This document shows, in pieces, positions 38,571 through 48,184 of a stretch of DNA of 64,000 bases. The notes beneath the pieces were generated by a model. That model had not been told where the DNA came from. It was given only the letters and a program-made list of their open reading frames with translations, and ran no database searches. The DNA is taken from assembly GCA_947090765.1 (NCBI GenBank), contig OX352322.1, forward strand, positions 3,393,501-3,457,500, written 5' to 3'. The position numbers and the translations under genes are program-made. This DNA is from Pseudomonas sp. MM223. Lineage in GTDB: Bacteria; Pseudomonadota; Gammaproteobacteria; Pseudomonadales; Pseudomonadaceae. The stretch's first letter is position 1; each line of letters starts with the position of its first letter.

Positions 38571-39091
38571 TCGACGGGCGCCGTGGCGGCTGGCTGCCGG
38601 GCCTTGATAGTGGCCGGCACCCCTACCGCCAGGGAATTGTCTGGCACATCCACCAGCACCACGGCATTGGCGCCGATGATCACGTTGTTGCCAATGCGGA
38701 TACTGCCCAGCACCTTGGCACCGGTGCCGATATCGACGTTGTTGCCAAACACCGGGGCAATTGGCTCGTCGACGTTCTTCAAGCCCACCACCACACCGTT
38801 GCGGATGCGACAGTCATCGCCAAACCGGGCATAGCCACTGACGACGATGCCGCCGAAATGGTCGATGACAAAGTTGCGGCCGATCACCACTTCGCACGGC
38901 AGTTCGATACCGGTAATGATCTGCACGAACTTGAACAGCACCTTGTAGATCAGCGAGCACAGCTTGCGCAGCAATGCCGGGCGCACGGTGTAGCGCCAGC
39001 GGCCGAAGCGATACACCAGCAATACCCAGAAACCCTGGGCGCCCCAGTCTCCGCCATGGGCCCGCAGGTCGGCACGAATATTCTCGAACAT
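38567..39091 (-). CDS. Serine O-acetyltransferase-like hexapeptide acyltransferase
   Basis: 174 aa from MFENIRADLRAHGG. A left-handed beta-helix of hexapeptide repeats (VVIGRNFVIDHFGGIVVSG through VFGNNVDIGTGAKVLGSI) with the catalytic histidine in IDHFGG. In a polysaccharide operon it more likely O-acetylates a sugar residue than serine; the EpsC/Serat-like N-terminus gives the common database name. Confidence 0.85.
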   Translation of the reverse strand: MFENIRADLRAHGGDWGAQGFWVLLVYRFGRWRYTVRPALLRKLCSLIYKVLFKFVQIITGIELPCEVVIGRNFVIDHFGGIVVSGYARFGDDCRIRNGVVVGLKNVDEPIAPVFGNNVDIGTGAKVLGSIRIGNNVIIGANAVVLVDVPDNSLAVGVPATIKARQPAATAPVE

Positions 39092-39099
39092 GGCTCTGA

Positions 39100-40056
39100 T
39101 TACCTTGTCGGTTGGCTGGCGTACCGGGTCTTGAACAACAGTGACCAGGTCGCCCGGCAATGACGCCCACAGGCCTGAATTGCGCCCCATCCGCGTCGTT
39201 TCAACAGCGCCTTGAGTGCCAGCACCAGGTCACCCAGGGTGACCAGCAGCATGTGCAGGGCAAGCCCCGCCACCCCGTGATGCTTGCGGAAATACAACAG
39301 CTCGCTTTCGATCTGGTAAGACGAGATCTGCCGGCTGGCCGCTTCCAGTTCCGCCACCGACTTGGAGCTTTCGCCACCGATGTGCACCACCGTGGTATGC
39401 GGGTAGAACACCACTTTCCAGCCGGCCTCCTTCACCCTTTTGCAGTGGTCCACCTCTTCGTAATAAAGGAAGTAGCGCGGGTCAAACAGGCCCACCTGGT
39501 CGAGCACTTCACGGCGCACCAGGTAGAAGCAACCCGGCAACCAGTCACACTCGCGCACCGAGGCATGGTCCCAGGTCATTTCATCGACCATCTTCAACCC
39601 CGGGAAGAACCGCCCCAACCCGGTACGCCCGACAAAGACGTTGAGCGGTGTAGGGAAGTAGCGGCAACTGGGTTGCAGGTCGCCGTCGCGACCCTCCAGG
39701 CGCACCCCCAGCACGCCGCACTCCGGGTGGGCGTCCATGTAGTCGAGGGTTTTCTGCAGGGAATCGGCGGCAACAAAGGCATCGGTATTGAGCAGCAAGG
39801 CGTACTTGCCCTTCAGGTGCGCCAGCAACTGGTTGTTGGCCCGACCAAAACCGACGTTTTGCTTGTTGCTCAACAGCAGTGCCTCAGGGCACACCTGGGC
39901 CATGCGCTGCACCGAGTCATCGCGCGACGCATTGTCCACCACCAGGTAACTGGCCAGGCGCTCGCTGTCGGCCTGGCGCAATGCATCGAACATTGGCTGC
40001 AGCAGTCCGGCGGTGTTGAAGTTGACCACCATGACATCCACAGGTTTGCTAGCCAT
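39100..40056 (-). CDS. Family 2 glycosyltransferase, rhamnosyltransferase-like
   Basis: 318 aa. DVMVVNFNTAGLLQPMFDAL, VVDNASRDDSVQRMAQ, ALLLNTDAFVAAD (DxD-type) and YEEVDHCKRVKEAGWKVVFY are the WbbL-like signature; a C-terminal membrane-associated stretch follows (LALHMLLVTLGDLVLALKA). Transfers a sugar, often dTDP-rhamnose, to the growing unit; donor here not proven. Confidence 0.88.
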   Translation of the reverse strand: MASKPVDVMVVNFNTAGLLQPMFDALRQADSERLASYLVVDNASRDDSVQRMAQVCPEALLLSNKQNVGFGRANNQLLAHLKGKYALLLNTDAFVAADSLQKTLDYMDAHPECGVLGVRLEGRDGDLQPSCRYFPTPLNVFVGRTGLGRFFPGLKMVDEMTWDHASVRECDWLPGCFYLVRREVLDQVGLFDPRYFLYYEEVDHCKRVKEAGWKVVFYPHTTVVHIGGESSKSVAELEAASRQISSYQIESELLYFRKHHGVAGLALHMLLVTLGDLVLALKALLKRRGWGAIQACGRHCRATWSLLFKTRYASQPTR

Positions 40057-40666
40057 TTTTGCTGTCCCCGAAGAAGTATTGGCGCCTTTGCGCCATCAGC
40101 TGCGGTTCCACTTCCGGATCGTAAGCGCCATTGCGCTGCTTGATGAGGTCGATCCATGGGTAGGATTCGCAACGTGCCTCGACCCGTTGGATCAACTGCT
40201 CGGTGGTACAGATGAACACGGCCGGGTTGCCACCATAGACAGTGCCTGGCGGCACGTCCTTGGTCACCACCGCCCCTGCGGCCACGATGGATTCAGGCCC
40301 GATGGTCACGCGGGGCATCACGATCGCACCATGGCCGATGAAGCAGTTGTCCTTGATATCGATAAAACCGACCGAATCGAGGTGCTTGCCGAAGCGGTGC
40401 TCGATCAGCAGTACCACCCCGTCATGGCCGATCAGCGTGCAGTCGGACAAGCCCACGCTATTGCCGATGCGTACCAGCGAAGGGTCGAGAAACTTGCAGC
40501 CCGTATTGACGAAAAAGTTGCTGCCGACCGAGTGAAAGTTGCCCCAGCGGGCGAGGTAGGCGCCCCATTCAAGCCCCGAGGGCTTGCAGAACCGCCTGTA
40601 GAACGTGCCCCCTCGCCCGGTTGCATGGGCATAGTGCGCCACTGCCTTGCGTATCCATCCCTTCAT
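40049..40666 (-). CDS. Hexapeptide-repeat acyltransferase (LacA/WbbJ-like)
   Basis: 205 aa from MKGWIRKAVAHYAHA. Left-handed beta-helix with LVRIGNSVGLSDCTLIGHDG, DNCFIGHGAIVMPRVTIGPE and the typical end VTKDVPPGTVYGGNPA. Probably O- or N-acetylates a sugar in the repeat. Overlaps the next gene by 8 bases. A start 36 codons upstream is possible but adds basic, unlike sequence. Confidence 0.85.
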   Translation of the reverse strand: MKGWIRKAVAHYAHATGRGGTFYRRFCKPSGLEWGAYLARWGNFHSVGSNFFVNTGCKFLDPSLVRIGNSVGLSDCTLIGHDGVVLLIEHRFGKHLDSVGFIDIKDNCFIGHGAIVMPRVTIGPESIVAAGAVVTKDVPPGTVYGGNPAVFICTTEQLIQRVEARCESYPWIDLIKQRNGAYDPEVEPQLMAQRRQYFFGDSKNG

Positions 40667-40770
40667 ACTCCCTGGCCTCGCGATCTGAACAATCTGAAGT
40701 GTCCTGAGGCGTTTCGGTCTCGTTCTTCTTGGTGCTGACCGCAGCGCACTCAACCCATGTACAACATGCA

Positions 40771-42237
40771 TCACGCCACGGCGCCGCTGGCCGTTTTCAT
40801 CTTGGTATCGAGGTGGTCGGCCAGCCGCACGGCAAACTGCAACAGCGGCATGGTCGGGTTGGAGGCGCCGCCCTTGGCAAAGATGCTGCTACCGGCGACA
40901 TACAGGTTTTCGGTACCGAACACTTTGCAATTGGCATCGACAACCCCGAACTGCGGCGAGGCGGCCATCCGCGTGGTGCCCATGTGGTGGGCATGTGGCG
41001 CCATCTTCAGCGGTATCGAAGTGTCGTAGACGAAATCGTTGAGCTTGACGAAACCCAGGTCCATGTCGGCAAATTGCTTGGCCAACTCGCTGCCGATGCA
41101 CTTGATGGTGTGGCGGTCTTCAGCGTTTAGCGCCCAATTGACATTGACCTTGGCCATGCCCAGTGCGTCCTTTTCATCCAGCAGCGAAATACGGCTGTGC
41201 AGGTTGGGGAACTGCTCGATCATGGTGCTGATCACGCCGTCACCGGGGCAACTGAACTTGGCCACGAACGCCACCTTGCTGGCAACGCCCCAGTCACAGG
41301 CCAGGTTTTCGAGGAAGTGCTTGACCTCGGCAGTGCGCCCATAGGTTTGTACATCGGCCAGCAAAGCGGCTGTGACATTGCCTTTACCTGCCTTGTACTC
41401 GTCGACGAAGGCATCGGTGGTGTAGTACTGGCGCGGCTCTGGGTCCTGCCCGGACTTGAGGATGAACGTACCCAGGTCGATGTTCAGGTGCTCCATGAAG
41501 CAACCGCCGGTCAGGCCGTCCTTGCTCACCACGCCTGCTGCCCGCAACGACTCGCTGTTCAGCAGTTGTCGGGCGTTCTCGATTGCGCCTGTGGCCAGGA
41601 TGAACTGCCGGGCCACCAGGCGCTGGCGATTGCGCTCATAGTCGGACAGGATCACGGCGGCCAGGTGCCCGGAAGCCTTGTCGAACTCCAGGTCCACGCA
41701 GTTGCAGTTGATGAACACGTCCAGGCCTTTGGTTTGCTCCAGTGCGGTGGCGTATTTCTGGGCAAAACGCGTAGGCGGGCTGAGCAGGAAGCGGTCCGGC
41801 TCGAAGTCGCCGCCATTGAGGCCAGTGTTCATCGCATGAAAGTCCGACCCGGGCGGCAGGTCGACGATGTCCATGGCCGCCGGCAGGTAGCCTTCGATCT
41901 CCGAGTAAGGGATCGGCCAGCCCGGCAAGTCACCCGGGGGGGCGATGGTGAAATCGGAGGGGGTAAATGGCCGGCAGCGGCCTGCCCAGTGGTTCGATGT
42001 GCCGCCCAGATAACGCAGGCGGGTTTCCTCTGCATACAACTCAAGGCCGGTGGAGGCACAGGCATACAGCCCTTGCGAGTGCGGTGAATACTCACGCCCC
42101 CCGCCTTCGGCAAGCAACACGCTCCAGCCGGCGGCAGCCAGCCGCAGGCCAAGGGTGATCCCGGCCGGCCCTGCACCAATGATGCAGAAGTCATAATGGT
42201 CTCGCAGCGCTTTTTGCTGCTGATAGTCCTTGATCAT
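40771..42237 (-). CDS. GMC-family FAD-dependent oxidoreductase
   Basis: 488 aa. FAD-binding YDFCIIGAGPAGITLGLRLA at about 15-34, GGTSNHWAGRCRPF, and the C-terminal GMC segments HAHHMGTTRMA and GGASNPTMPLLQFAVRLADH that supply the catalytic His and Asn. Relatives oxidise alcohols or sugars, for example fructose, gluconate and glucose dehydrogenases. In this operon it may oxidise a sugar or lipid-linked sugar. It has no own signal peptide; the overlapping upstream gene encodes a tiny Tat-signal protein that may carry it out. Confidence 0.87.
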   Translation of the reverse strand: MIKDYQQQKALRDHYDFCIIGAGPAGITLGLRLAAAGWSVLLAEGGGREYSPHSQGLYACASTGLELYAEETRLRYLGGTSNHWAGRCRPFTPSDFTIAPPGDLPGWPIPYSEIEGYLPAAMDIVDLPPGSDFHAMNTGLNGGDFEPDRFLLSPPTRFAQKYATALEQTKGLDVFINCNCVDLEFDKASGHLAAVILSDYERNRQRLVARQFILATGAIENARQLLNSESLRAAGVVSKDGLTGGCFMEHLNIDLGTFILKSGQDPEPRQYYTTDAFVDEYKAGKGNVTAALLADVQTYGRTAEVKHFLENLACDWGVASKVAFVAKFSCPGDGVISTMIEQFPNLHSRISLLDEKDALGMAKVNVNWALNAEDRHTIKCIGSELAKQFADMDLGFVKLNDFVYDTSIPLKMAPHAHHMGTTRMAASPQFGVVDANCKVFGTENLYVAGSSIFAKGGASNPTMPLLQFAVRLADHLDTKMKTASGAVA

Positions 42238-42428
42238 GCGTGCTCGTTCCGAAAGTAGCGTGACGGCAATACCCAGCCGTTGATCACCACGTACCCGGTT
42301 TTTTCGGCAGGTTTGCTCGCAACAGCTGTTGAAGCGCCGAACACCGCGCTACCTACGCCTAGCAAGACACAACTCTGGAGAAAGCCTCTACGCCCCAACT
42401 GCCCAGAACAAAAAGTGAGCTTCCCCAT
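42234..42428 (-). CDS. 64-residue Tat-signal micro-protein
   Basis: From MGKLTFCSGQ (ATG 42428, AGGG 9 nt upstream; earlier ATG 42449 and TTG 42464 also open). The twin-arginine motif GRRGFLQ (Arg13-Arg14) precedes a hydrophobic stretch CVLLGVGSAVFGASTAVA with likely cleavage near residue 37, leaving about 27 residues ending GYVVINGWVLPSRYFRNEHA. Its stop overlaps the GMC start (ATGA). The pairing resembles small Tat subunits of periplasmic GMC dehydrogenases, though far shorter than the usual 150-200 aa. Function inferred only. Confidence 0.7.
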   Translation of the reverse strand: MGKLTFCSGQLGRRGFLQSCVLLGVGSAVFGASTAVASKPAEKTGYVVINGWVLPSRYFRNEHA

Positions 42429-42473
42429 GATTCCGTGCCCTGTCCCCATGAATGTTTCATTCAACCCGGCATG

Positions 42474-43851
42474 TCACAGCCAGTTGAAAAAGCTTGTCAG
42501 CAATGCCCCGCACAGCGCCCCGATCGGCAACATCGGCAACACCACCAGCTCACGCTTGAGGCTGAAGATATCCAGCTTGCAATTCACGTACACGATCAGC
42601 ACAAGTGTCGGTACGGTATGCAGGGCAACCCCCCAGATCGCCCAGTCCACACCGCCCATCGCCAGCAACAGCGGCAGCAGCCCCCACAGCGAGACCAGGC
42701 GGATGATATTGTCCATGGCCTGGTACTTGGTCAGGCCCAGGGCAATCCACACCTGATGTGCCAATGTATAGCGCAATGTGAGGAACGACAGCGAAAGAAT
42801 TGCCAGCATCGGGCCAGCTTCACTGTAACGTTCGTCGTACATCCAGCCAATCAGCAGCGGGCTGGCGGTCAAAAAACCGCCACAGATGAACAGCACCAAC
42901 AGGTCAACCAGCAAACGGAAGCGATGATAAAGCGCCTTCAGGCGTTCTTTGTCGTCGGCCCGGGCTGCTTCGCTGAAGGCAGGCAGCGCCACGGCCCCGA
43001 CTATTTTCATCAACGCCATCTGCACCGCGCCAAGGATCAGCACGGCGATCGAATACACACCCAGCTGCGCCGCCGACATGCTGGCGCCAAACAGGATACG
43101 GTCGCCGTACATGGCCAGTACGCCCACCATCGACGACAACAGGATCCAGCGGCCAAACACAATCGAGCCCGGTCAACGCCGTGCGGTCCCAGCGCAGGTG
43201 GTTATTCGGCCCCTCAAGGGCGGTATGGCCCAGCACGGTCCAGGCCACGGCCGAAACCAGGCCGGCGATAACCAGCGCCCAGATAGAATGCGTCAACAAA
43301 CCCAGTACCAGCATCACCACCAGGCCGGCCAATTGCGACGCCAGGTCCACCAGCACCACGCGCTTTTGTTGGAAAGTTCGCACAGCCACATCTATCTTGG
43401 TGGACTGGAAACCCCAGATCACTGCCGACAGCCCGGTCACGGCCAGCACCATCGGCAATACCGGCGCGGCATAGGTAGAGTCAGCCGGCCACAGTTCAGC
43501 CAGCTGGGCCAGCCAGGCGCCAAGAGCCAGCAGCAAGGTCAGGGCAAACAACAGGAAGCCGCGGATGATCTGCACGGTCCATGCGGTATTGAGGAAGTCC
43601 GGGTCGTCACCCCGATGGCTCTGGATGATGTTCTGCCGCAGCCCTACGTCTGACAGCAAATGCAGCAGTACCGAAACAGTGGTGGCGATGACCATCACCC
43701 CGAACATTTCCGGCAGCAGCAAGCGGGCCATGATCAGGTTGCCGCCAAGGCGCATGACCTGTGACGCCACCTGCGATACCAGGTTCCATGACCCGGCCCT
43801 CATGGCCCGCTGACGCAGGCTTGCGGCGGCTGACACATCAATCGACGGCAT
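42474..43851 (-). pseudogene. wzx: Wzx-type polysaccharide flippase, broken by a one-base insertion
   Basis: MOP-superfamily transporter that flips the undecaprenyl-linked repeat unit. The first frame covers roughly the first 230 residues (MRAGSWNLVSQVASQVMRLG, LPEMFGVMVIATTV, NTAWTVQIIRGF) and the rest (FGRWILLSSMVGVLAMYGD to ALLTSFFNWL) is in another frame. Removing one base from the triple C at 43168-43170 joins them as LTGSIVFGRW and gives 458 codons, a normal Wzx length. First gene of the long minus-strand operon, divergent from wzy. As read, the product stops after about half of its helices. Confidence 0.9.
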
Positions 43852-43871
43852 GACTTCAATCTCTGACTGAT

Positions 43872-43903
43872 TGGCTAAAAGTCACTATAGTTTCAATTAG
43901 CCA
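43872..43903. promoter_or_regulatory. Inverted repeat in the wzx-wzy divergent promoter region
   Basis: TGGCTAA and TTAGCCA, perfectly complementary, separated by 18 bp, in the 95-bp gap between divergently transcribed wzx and wzy. Size and place suit an operator shared by the two operon arms; the binding protein is unknown. Confidence 0.5.
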
Positions 43904-43946
43904 CGATGCTAGCCGTTGCCCACCGAGGGAAAGGTGTACATAGCCA

Positions 43947-45473
43947 ATGCCTGAACATTTTCGTGCGTTGATCGTCATCCTGTTTTTGGCAAGCGTGGTG
44001 TTTCTGCTGGCACGGCGGCCTGCCACCGACCTGATCCCGCTGGGCGATTTCAAGCGCCGGCGCAACTTGTGGTTCCTGCTCACTGTGCTGGCCTTCGTCT
44101 CGCACAGCTTCTGGCTGTACCTGGGCGCGGGCGCTGTCATCCTGTTCGTTGCCGCGCGCCGCGAGCATAACCCCATGGCGCTGTTCTACATGTTGCTGTT
44201 CCTGATCCCGCCGGCGTCGGTACAAGTGCCCGGGTTTGGCGTGGTCAACTACCTGGTCGACCTCAACCACATACGCCTGCTGACCCTGTGCGTGCTGTTG
44301 CCTGCGGCGCTGGAGTTGCGCCGGCAAGGCGACACCCTGCGCTTTGGCCGCACCTGGGCCGACAAATTGCTGGCGGCCGGCCTGGTGCTGATGAGCGTGC
44401 TGTACCTGCGCGAAACCACCCTCACCGACACCCTGCGCCAGGCGCTGTACCTGTACGTCGACGTATTCCTGCCGTATTACGTCGCCAGCCGTGGCCTGCG
44501 CCAGGTCAGCGACTTCAAGGACACGTTGCTGGCCTTCGTGCTCGCCTCCTTCGTACTGGCCTTGATCGCCGTGGCCGAGTATGTGCGCCACTGGCTGCTG
44601 TACAGCGCATTGGTGGACGCCATGGGGGTGCCGTGGAGCATGTCTGGCTATTTGAGCCGTGGTGGCGCACTGCGTGCCAGTGCCACCACCGGGCAGGCCA
44701 TCGCCTTGGGCTATGTGATGAGCGTGGCCATTGGCCTGTTCCTGTTCGTTCAGGGGTATGTTCGCCGGCCCCTGCAGCGGGCAATGGGCGCCCTGCTACT
44801 GGCCGCCGGGCTGTTTGCGCCCTTGTCCCGTGGCCCGTGGATCGGCGTGGTGGTCATCGTGGTCGTGTTCATCGCCCTGGGCAAAGGGGCGGTCAAGCGC
44901 CTGACACTGCTGGCGGCTGCCGGCATGCTCGCCCTGCCCTTGCTGACCATTGTGCCCGGCGGCGAAAAGGTGCTCGACCTGCTGCCATTCATTGGCAACC
45001 TGGAAAAAGAAAACATCACCTACCGTGAGCGGCTGATGGACAATTCGTGGATCGTCATTCAGCAAAACCCCCTGTTCGGCTCGTTCGACTTCCGAAACAC
45101 CCCGGAAATGCAGTCAATGATCCAGGGCGAAGGCATCATCGACATCGTCAACACCTACATCAACCTCGCGCTGCGGGTCGGGCTGGTCGGGCTTGGCCTG
45201 TTCGTGGCGTTTTTCGCCGTGGTGCTGCTGGGCATCCGCAAGGCCATGCGCAGCTTTGCCGACAAGGACGACGAGCGACGACAGCTCGGGCGGGTGTTGC
45301 TGGCAACGCTGATCGGCATTCTGGTGATCATCTTTACCGTCAGCAGCATCACCTTCATCCCGGTGGTGTACTGGTCAATCGCAGGCCTTGGCGTGGCCTA
45401 CATCCAGATGGTCCGCCGGCTTGACGACAGCCAGGCCACCGAGCTGGCCGACGCAGGCCTTCAACCCAGGTAA
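43947..45473 (+). CDS. wzy: O-antigen ligase/Wzy-type polysaccharide polymerase
   Basis: 508 aa, about twelve hydrophobic helices. The large periplasmic loop (about 330-410) contains SMSGYLSRGGALRASATTGQ-like and NITYRERLMDNSWIVIQQNP segments, typical of the Wzy_C/O-antigen ligase domain. It would polymerise lipid-linked repeats in the periplasm. Its TAA overlaps the ATG of the following gene. With a flippase in the same cluster, polymerase is favoured over ligase. Confidence 0.87.
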   Translation: MPEHFRALIVILFLASVVFLLARRPATDLIPLGDFKRRRNLWFLLTVLAFVSHSFWLYLGAGAVILFVAARREHNPMALFYMLLFLIPPASVQVPGFGVVNYLVDLNHIRLLTLCVLLPAALELRRQGDTLRFGRTWADKLLAAGLVLMSVLYLRETTLTDTLRQALYLYVDVFLPYYVASRGLRQVSDFKDTLLAFVLASFVLALIAVAEYVRHWLLYSALVDAMGVPWSMSGYLSRGGALRASATTGQAIALGYVMSVAIGLFLFVQGYVRRPLQRAMGALLLAAGLFAPLSRGPWIGVVVIVVVFIALGKGAVKRLTLLAAAGMLALPLLTIVPGGEKVLDLLPFIGNLEKENITYRERLMDNSWIVIQQNPLFGSFDFRNTPEMQSMIQGEGIIDIVNTYINLALRVGLVGLGLFVAFFAVVLLGIRKAMRSFADKDDERRQLGRVLLATLIGILVIIFTVSSITFIPVVYWSIAGLGVAYIQMVRRLDDSQATELADAGLQPR

Positions 45474-48079
45474 TGTCAATGAATGTGCTTTCCCTGCGTC
45501 ACCTTGTGCAGGCTTCGGCCATGGCTGGCCTGGCTTTGCTGCCGTTGGCCAGCTGGGCTTCGCCGTGGCAAGTCAGTGTCGATGAGCAGAATGGCCTGCC
45601 AACGGTGACATACGGCGGCGGGCCGGTGATGAAAGCCAAGTTCGATTTTTGGGCCGCCAACTGGAGCTGGACCGGTTTTTACACCGACTTCAAGGTCAAT
45701 GGCCCCTACCAGTACACGCTACTGGGCAAGAACAAAGAGCTGGACTTCGACTTGAAAGCGGATATCCGCAAGGAACAGGCACAGACCCTGGGCTGGGCAT
45801 TTGACCTTACCGCCCACAGCCGCCAGGCCGGGGTGATGGGCGGCGGCATGGTGTTCCAGTTCGACCCGGCACAGATTGCGGGCGACATGGGCGCCCCGCA
45901 GCTGTTGCCCGACAACCGCGGCTGGTCGTGGGGCAAGGCCGACCAGGGCCGGCGCATCGAGATGCGCTTCGACCCGCCACTGGCCAAGGTTTACTTCGAG
46001 CGCGGCAACCCGTCCGAGCTGCGTGCGTTCCTCTACAAAGACCCGATCAATGCCGGCCGCCAGCAGCTAAAGGCGGTGCTTAACGTTACCGGCGACATCG
46101 AACTCGGCCCCACGCCGACCGAGCGCTTCGGCCTGGCCGACCCTGCCAGCTGGCCCGATGACCAACTGGACTGGCGCACCTCGCCGGTAGACATGTCGTT
46201 CCTCAACGCTGCAGAAAAGCCCGCCGGCAAGCGCGGCTTCGTCAAAGCGGTCGGCGATCAGTTGATGTTTGAAGACAACACCCCAGTGCGCTTCTGGGGT
46301 ACCAACCTGTCTGCCTATTCGCTGTTCAAGAGCCCCGACGAAGAAATACGCCAACAGGCCAAACGCCTGTCGGCACTGGGCTTCAACCTGGTGCGCCTGC
46401 ACCACCACGATTCGCCGTGGGTAAGCCCGAACGTATTTGGCGACGGCACCCTGGTGCGCGATACCCAACAGCTGAGTGCCGAGTCGCTGCGCAAGCTCGA
46501 CCTGTGGATCAAGGCACTCAAGGACGAAGGCATCTACATCTGGCTGGACATGCACGTGCAACGTGCGTTTACCGCCAACGACAACATTGAAGACTTCAAT
46601 GAGTTGCCCGAGAAGGAGGGGCGCGCAGACCTGAAGGGTTACGCCTACGTAAACGACAGTATCCAGAAAGCGATGAAACGCTTTGCCGAGCAATACCTGA
46701 CCCACGTGAACGAATACACAGGCCTGGCCTACAAGGACGACCCGGCCATCGCCGCCGTGCTGATCACCAACGAAAACGACCTCACCCAGCACTACGGTAA
46801 CGCCCTGATGCCAGACAAGGATGTACCGCGCCATAGCGAGCGCTACATGGCGGCAGCCAAGGCCTTCGCCAGGCAACATGATCTGCCCGCCGACCTTACC
46901 TGGCGTGCCTGGGAGCACGGCCCCTCGAAGCTGTTCCTCAACGACCTGGAGCAGCGTTTCAACGCCGACATGATCGCCCACCTGCGTGGCCTGGGCGTGA
47001 AAGTGCCGATTGCCACCACCAGTACCTGGGGCGGCAATGGCCTCAGCGCACTGCCGGCGCTGACCGCAGGCGACGTAGTCGATGCCCACAGCTACGGCGC
47101 CATTGGCCAACTGGAGAAAAACCCGTTGACCAGCGACGGCATGATCGACTGGATTGCCGCCGCCCAAGTGGTCGGCAAACCGCTGACCGTCACCGAGTGG
47201 AACGCCGAACCGTTCCCGCTGCCCGACCGCCACTCGTTGCCGCTGTATGTAGCCGGCACCGCCAGCCACCAGGGCTGGGACGCCATGATGCAGTACGCCT
47301 ACAGCCAGCAAGGGTTCAACCCGGGCTGGCGCACGGCAGACAACTGGCACGCGTACAACGACCCGGCGATGATCGCCACCCTGCCCGCGGCCGCTCTGCT
47401 CTATCGCCGTGCGGACGTCAAGCCGGCAACTACCCGCTACGTGTTCGCGCCAACACCCGCCACCCTCTACAACCAGGAAATCACCCCGCGCAATTCGGTA
47501 CTGCTGCGCACAGCCATGGAAAAGGGCCAACTGCAGATCGCCCTGCCGCCAACACCGGAACTGCCTTGGCTGAAACCCGCTGCCATTGCTTCTGGCGCGC
47601 AAGTGCTGCAGGACCCGGGGCAATCGCTGCTGGCCGCCGATGCCACAGAGTCGGTTACCGACACCGGCGAGCTCAAACGCAACTGGCAACAAGGCATCTA
47701 CACCATCGACACGCCACTGACCCAAGCCGCCACCGGTTGGCTGGGCGGCCGCTCGATCAGCCTGGGTGCTGTTCAGGTACAGGCAAAAACGCCTTACGCC
47801 AGCGTCGCGGTGCAGAGCCTGGACGGCAAACCTTTGGGCCAATCGCGTGAGCTGCTGCTGTCATTGGGCACGCGTGCCGTGCCCAAGGCCGATGACAAGA
47901 CGCCGTTCAACGTCGAACCGCTTGAAGGCAGCTTGACCATCAAGGCACCCGCCGGGCTGAAACTGTTTGCCCGCGATGCGCAGGCACAATTAAAGGCATT
48001 GCCGGTGGCCTACAAGGATGGGCAGTACAGCATTACGTTCGACGGCAGCTACATGTCCAACTGGCTGTTCTTGAAATAG
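45473..48079 (+). CDS. Secreted glycoside hydrolase-like protein (clan GH-A)
   Basis: 868 aa; signal peptide about 1-30 (LASWA-SPW). An N-terminal beta-sandwich of about 260 residues, then a (beta/alpha)8 barrel beginning RFWGTNLSAYSLFKS with FNLVRLHHHDSPW. Candidate acid/base Glu434 in ITNEND and nucleophile Glu575 in TVTEWNAEP fit clan GH-A (GH5-like). C-terminal beta domains follow. Encoded between wzy and galE, so it probably trims or edits the cluster's own polymer in the periplasm or outside. Second ATG at 45479 is an alternative start. Confidence 0.85.
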   Translation: MSMNVLSLRHLVQASAMAGLALLPLASWASPWQVSVDEQNGLPTVTYGGGPVMKAKFDFWAANWSWTGFYTDFKVNGPYQYTLLGKNKELDFDLKADIRKEQAQTLGWAFDLTAHSRQAGVMGGGMVFQFDPAQIAGDMGAPQLLPDNRGWSWGKADQGRRIEMRFDPPLAKVYFERGNPSELRAFLYKDPINAGRQQLKAVLNVTGDIELGPTPTERFGLADPASWPDDQLDWRTSPVDMSFLNAAEKPAGKRGFVKAVGDQLMFEDNTPVRFWGTNLSAYSLFKSPDEEIRQQAKRLSALGFNLVRLHHHDSPWVSPNVFGDGTLVRDTQQLSAESLRKLDLWIKALKDEGIYIWLDMHVQRAFTANDNIEDFNELPEKEGRADLKGYAYVNDSIQKAMKRFAEQYLTHVNEYTGLAYKDDPAIAAVLITNENDLTQHYGNALMPDKDVPRHSERYMAAAKAFARQHDLPADLTWRAWEHGPSKLFLNDLEQRFNADMIAHLRGLGVKVPIATTSTWGGNGLSALPALTAGDVVDAHSYGAIGQLEKNPLTSDGMIDWIAAAQVVGKPLTVTEWNAEPFPLPDRHSLPLYVAGTASHQGWDAMMQYAYSQQGFNPGWRTADNWHAYNDPAMIATLPAAALLYRRADVKPATTRYVFAPTPATLYNQEITPRNSVLLRTAMEKGQLQIALPPTPELPWLKPAAIASGAQVLQDPGQSLLAADATESVTDTGELKRNWQQGIYTIDTPLTQAATGWLGGRSISLGAVQVQAKTPYASVAVQSLDGKPLGQSRELLLSLGTRAVPKADDKTPFNVEPLEGSLTIKAPAGLKLFARDAQAQLKALPVAYKDGQYSITFDGSYMSNWLFLK

Positions 48080-48184
48080 GGTATAGGGCGATCTACGCTC
48101 AGGTCACCTGTAGCTGATCATCCCACCTGCACGTTTCAGGGACGGTTCACTGCGTCTGTAAACAGCAGATTCCAGGAGGTGCGG

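Noticed and set aside
46067..47842. 591-codon frame opposite the GH-A-like gene
   Set aside because: Antisense shadow; low-complexity character and no start signal.
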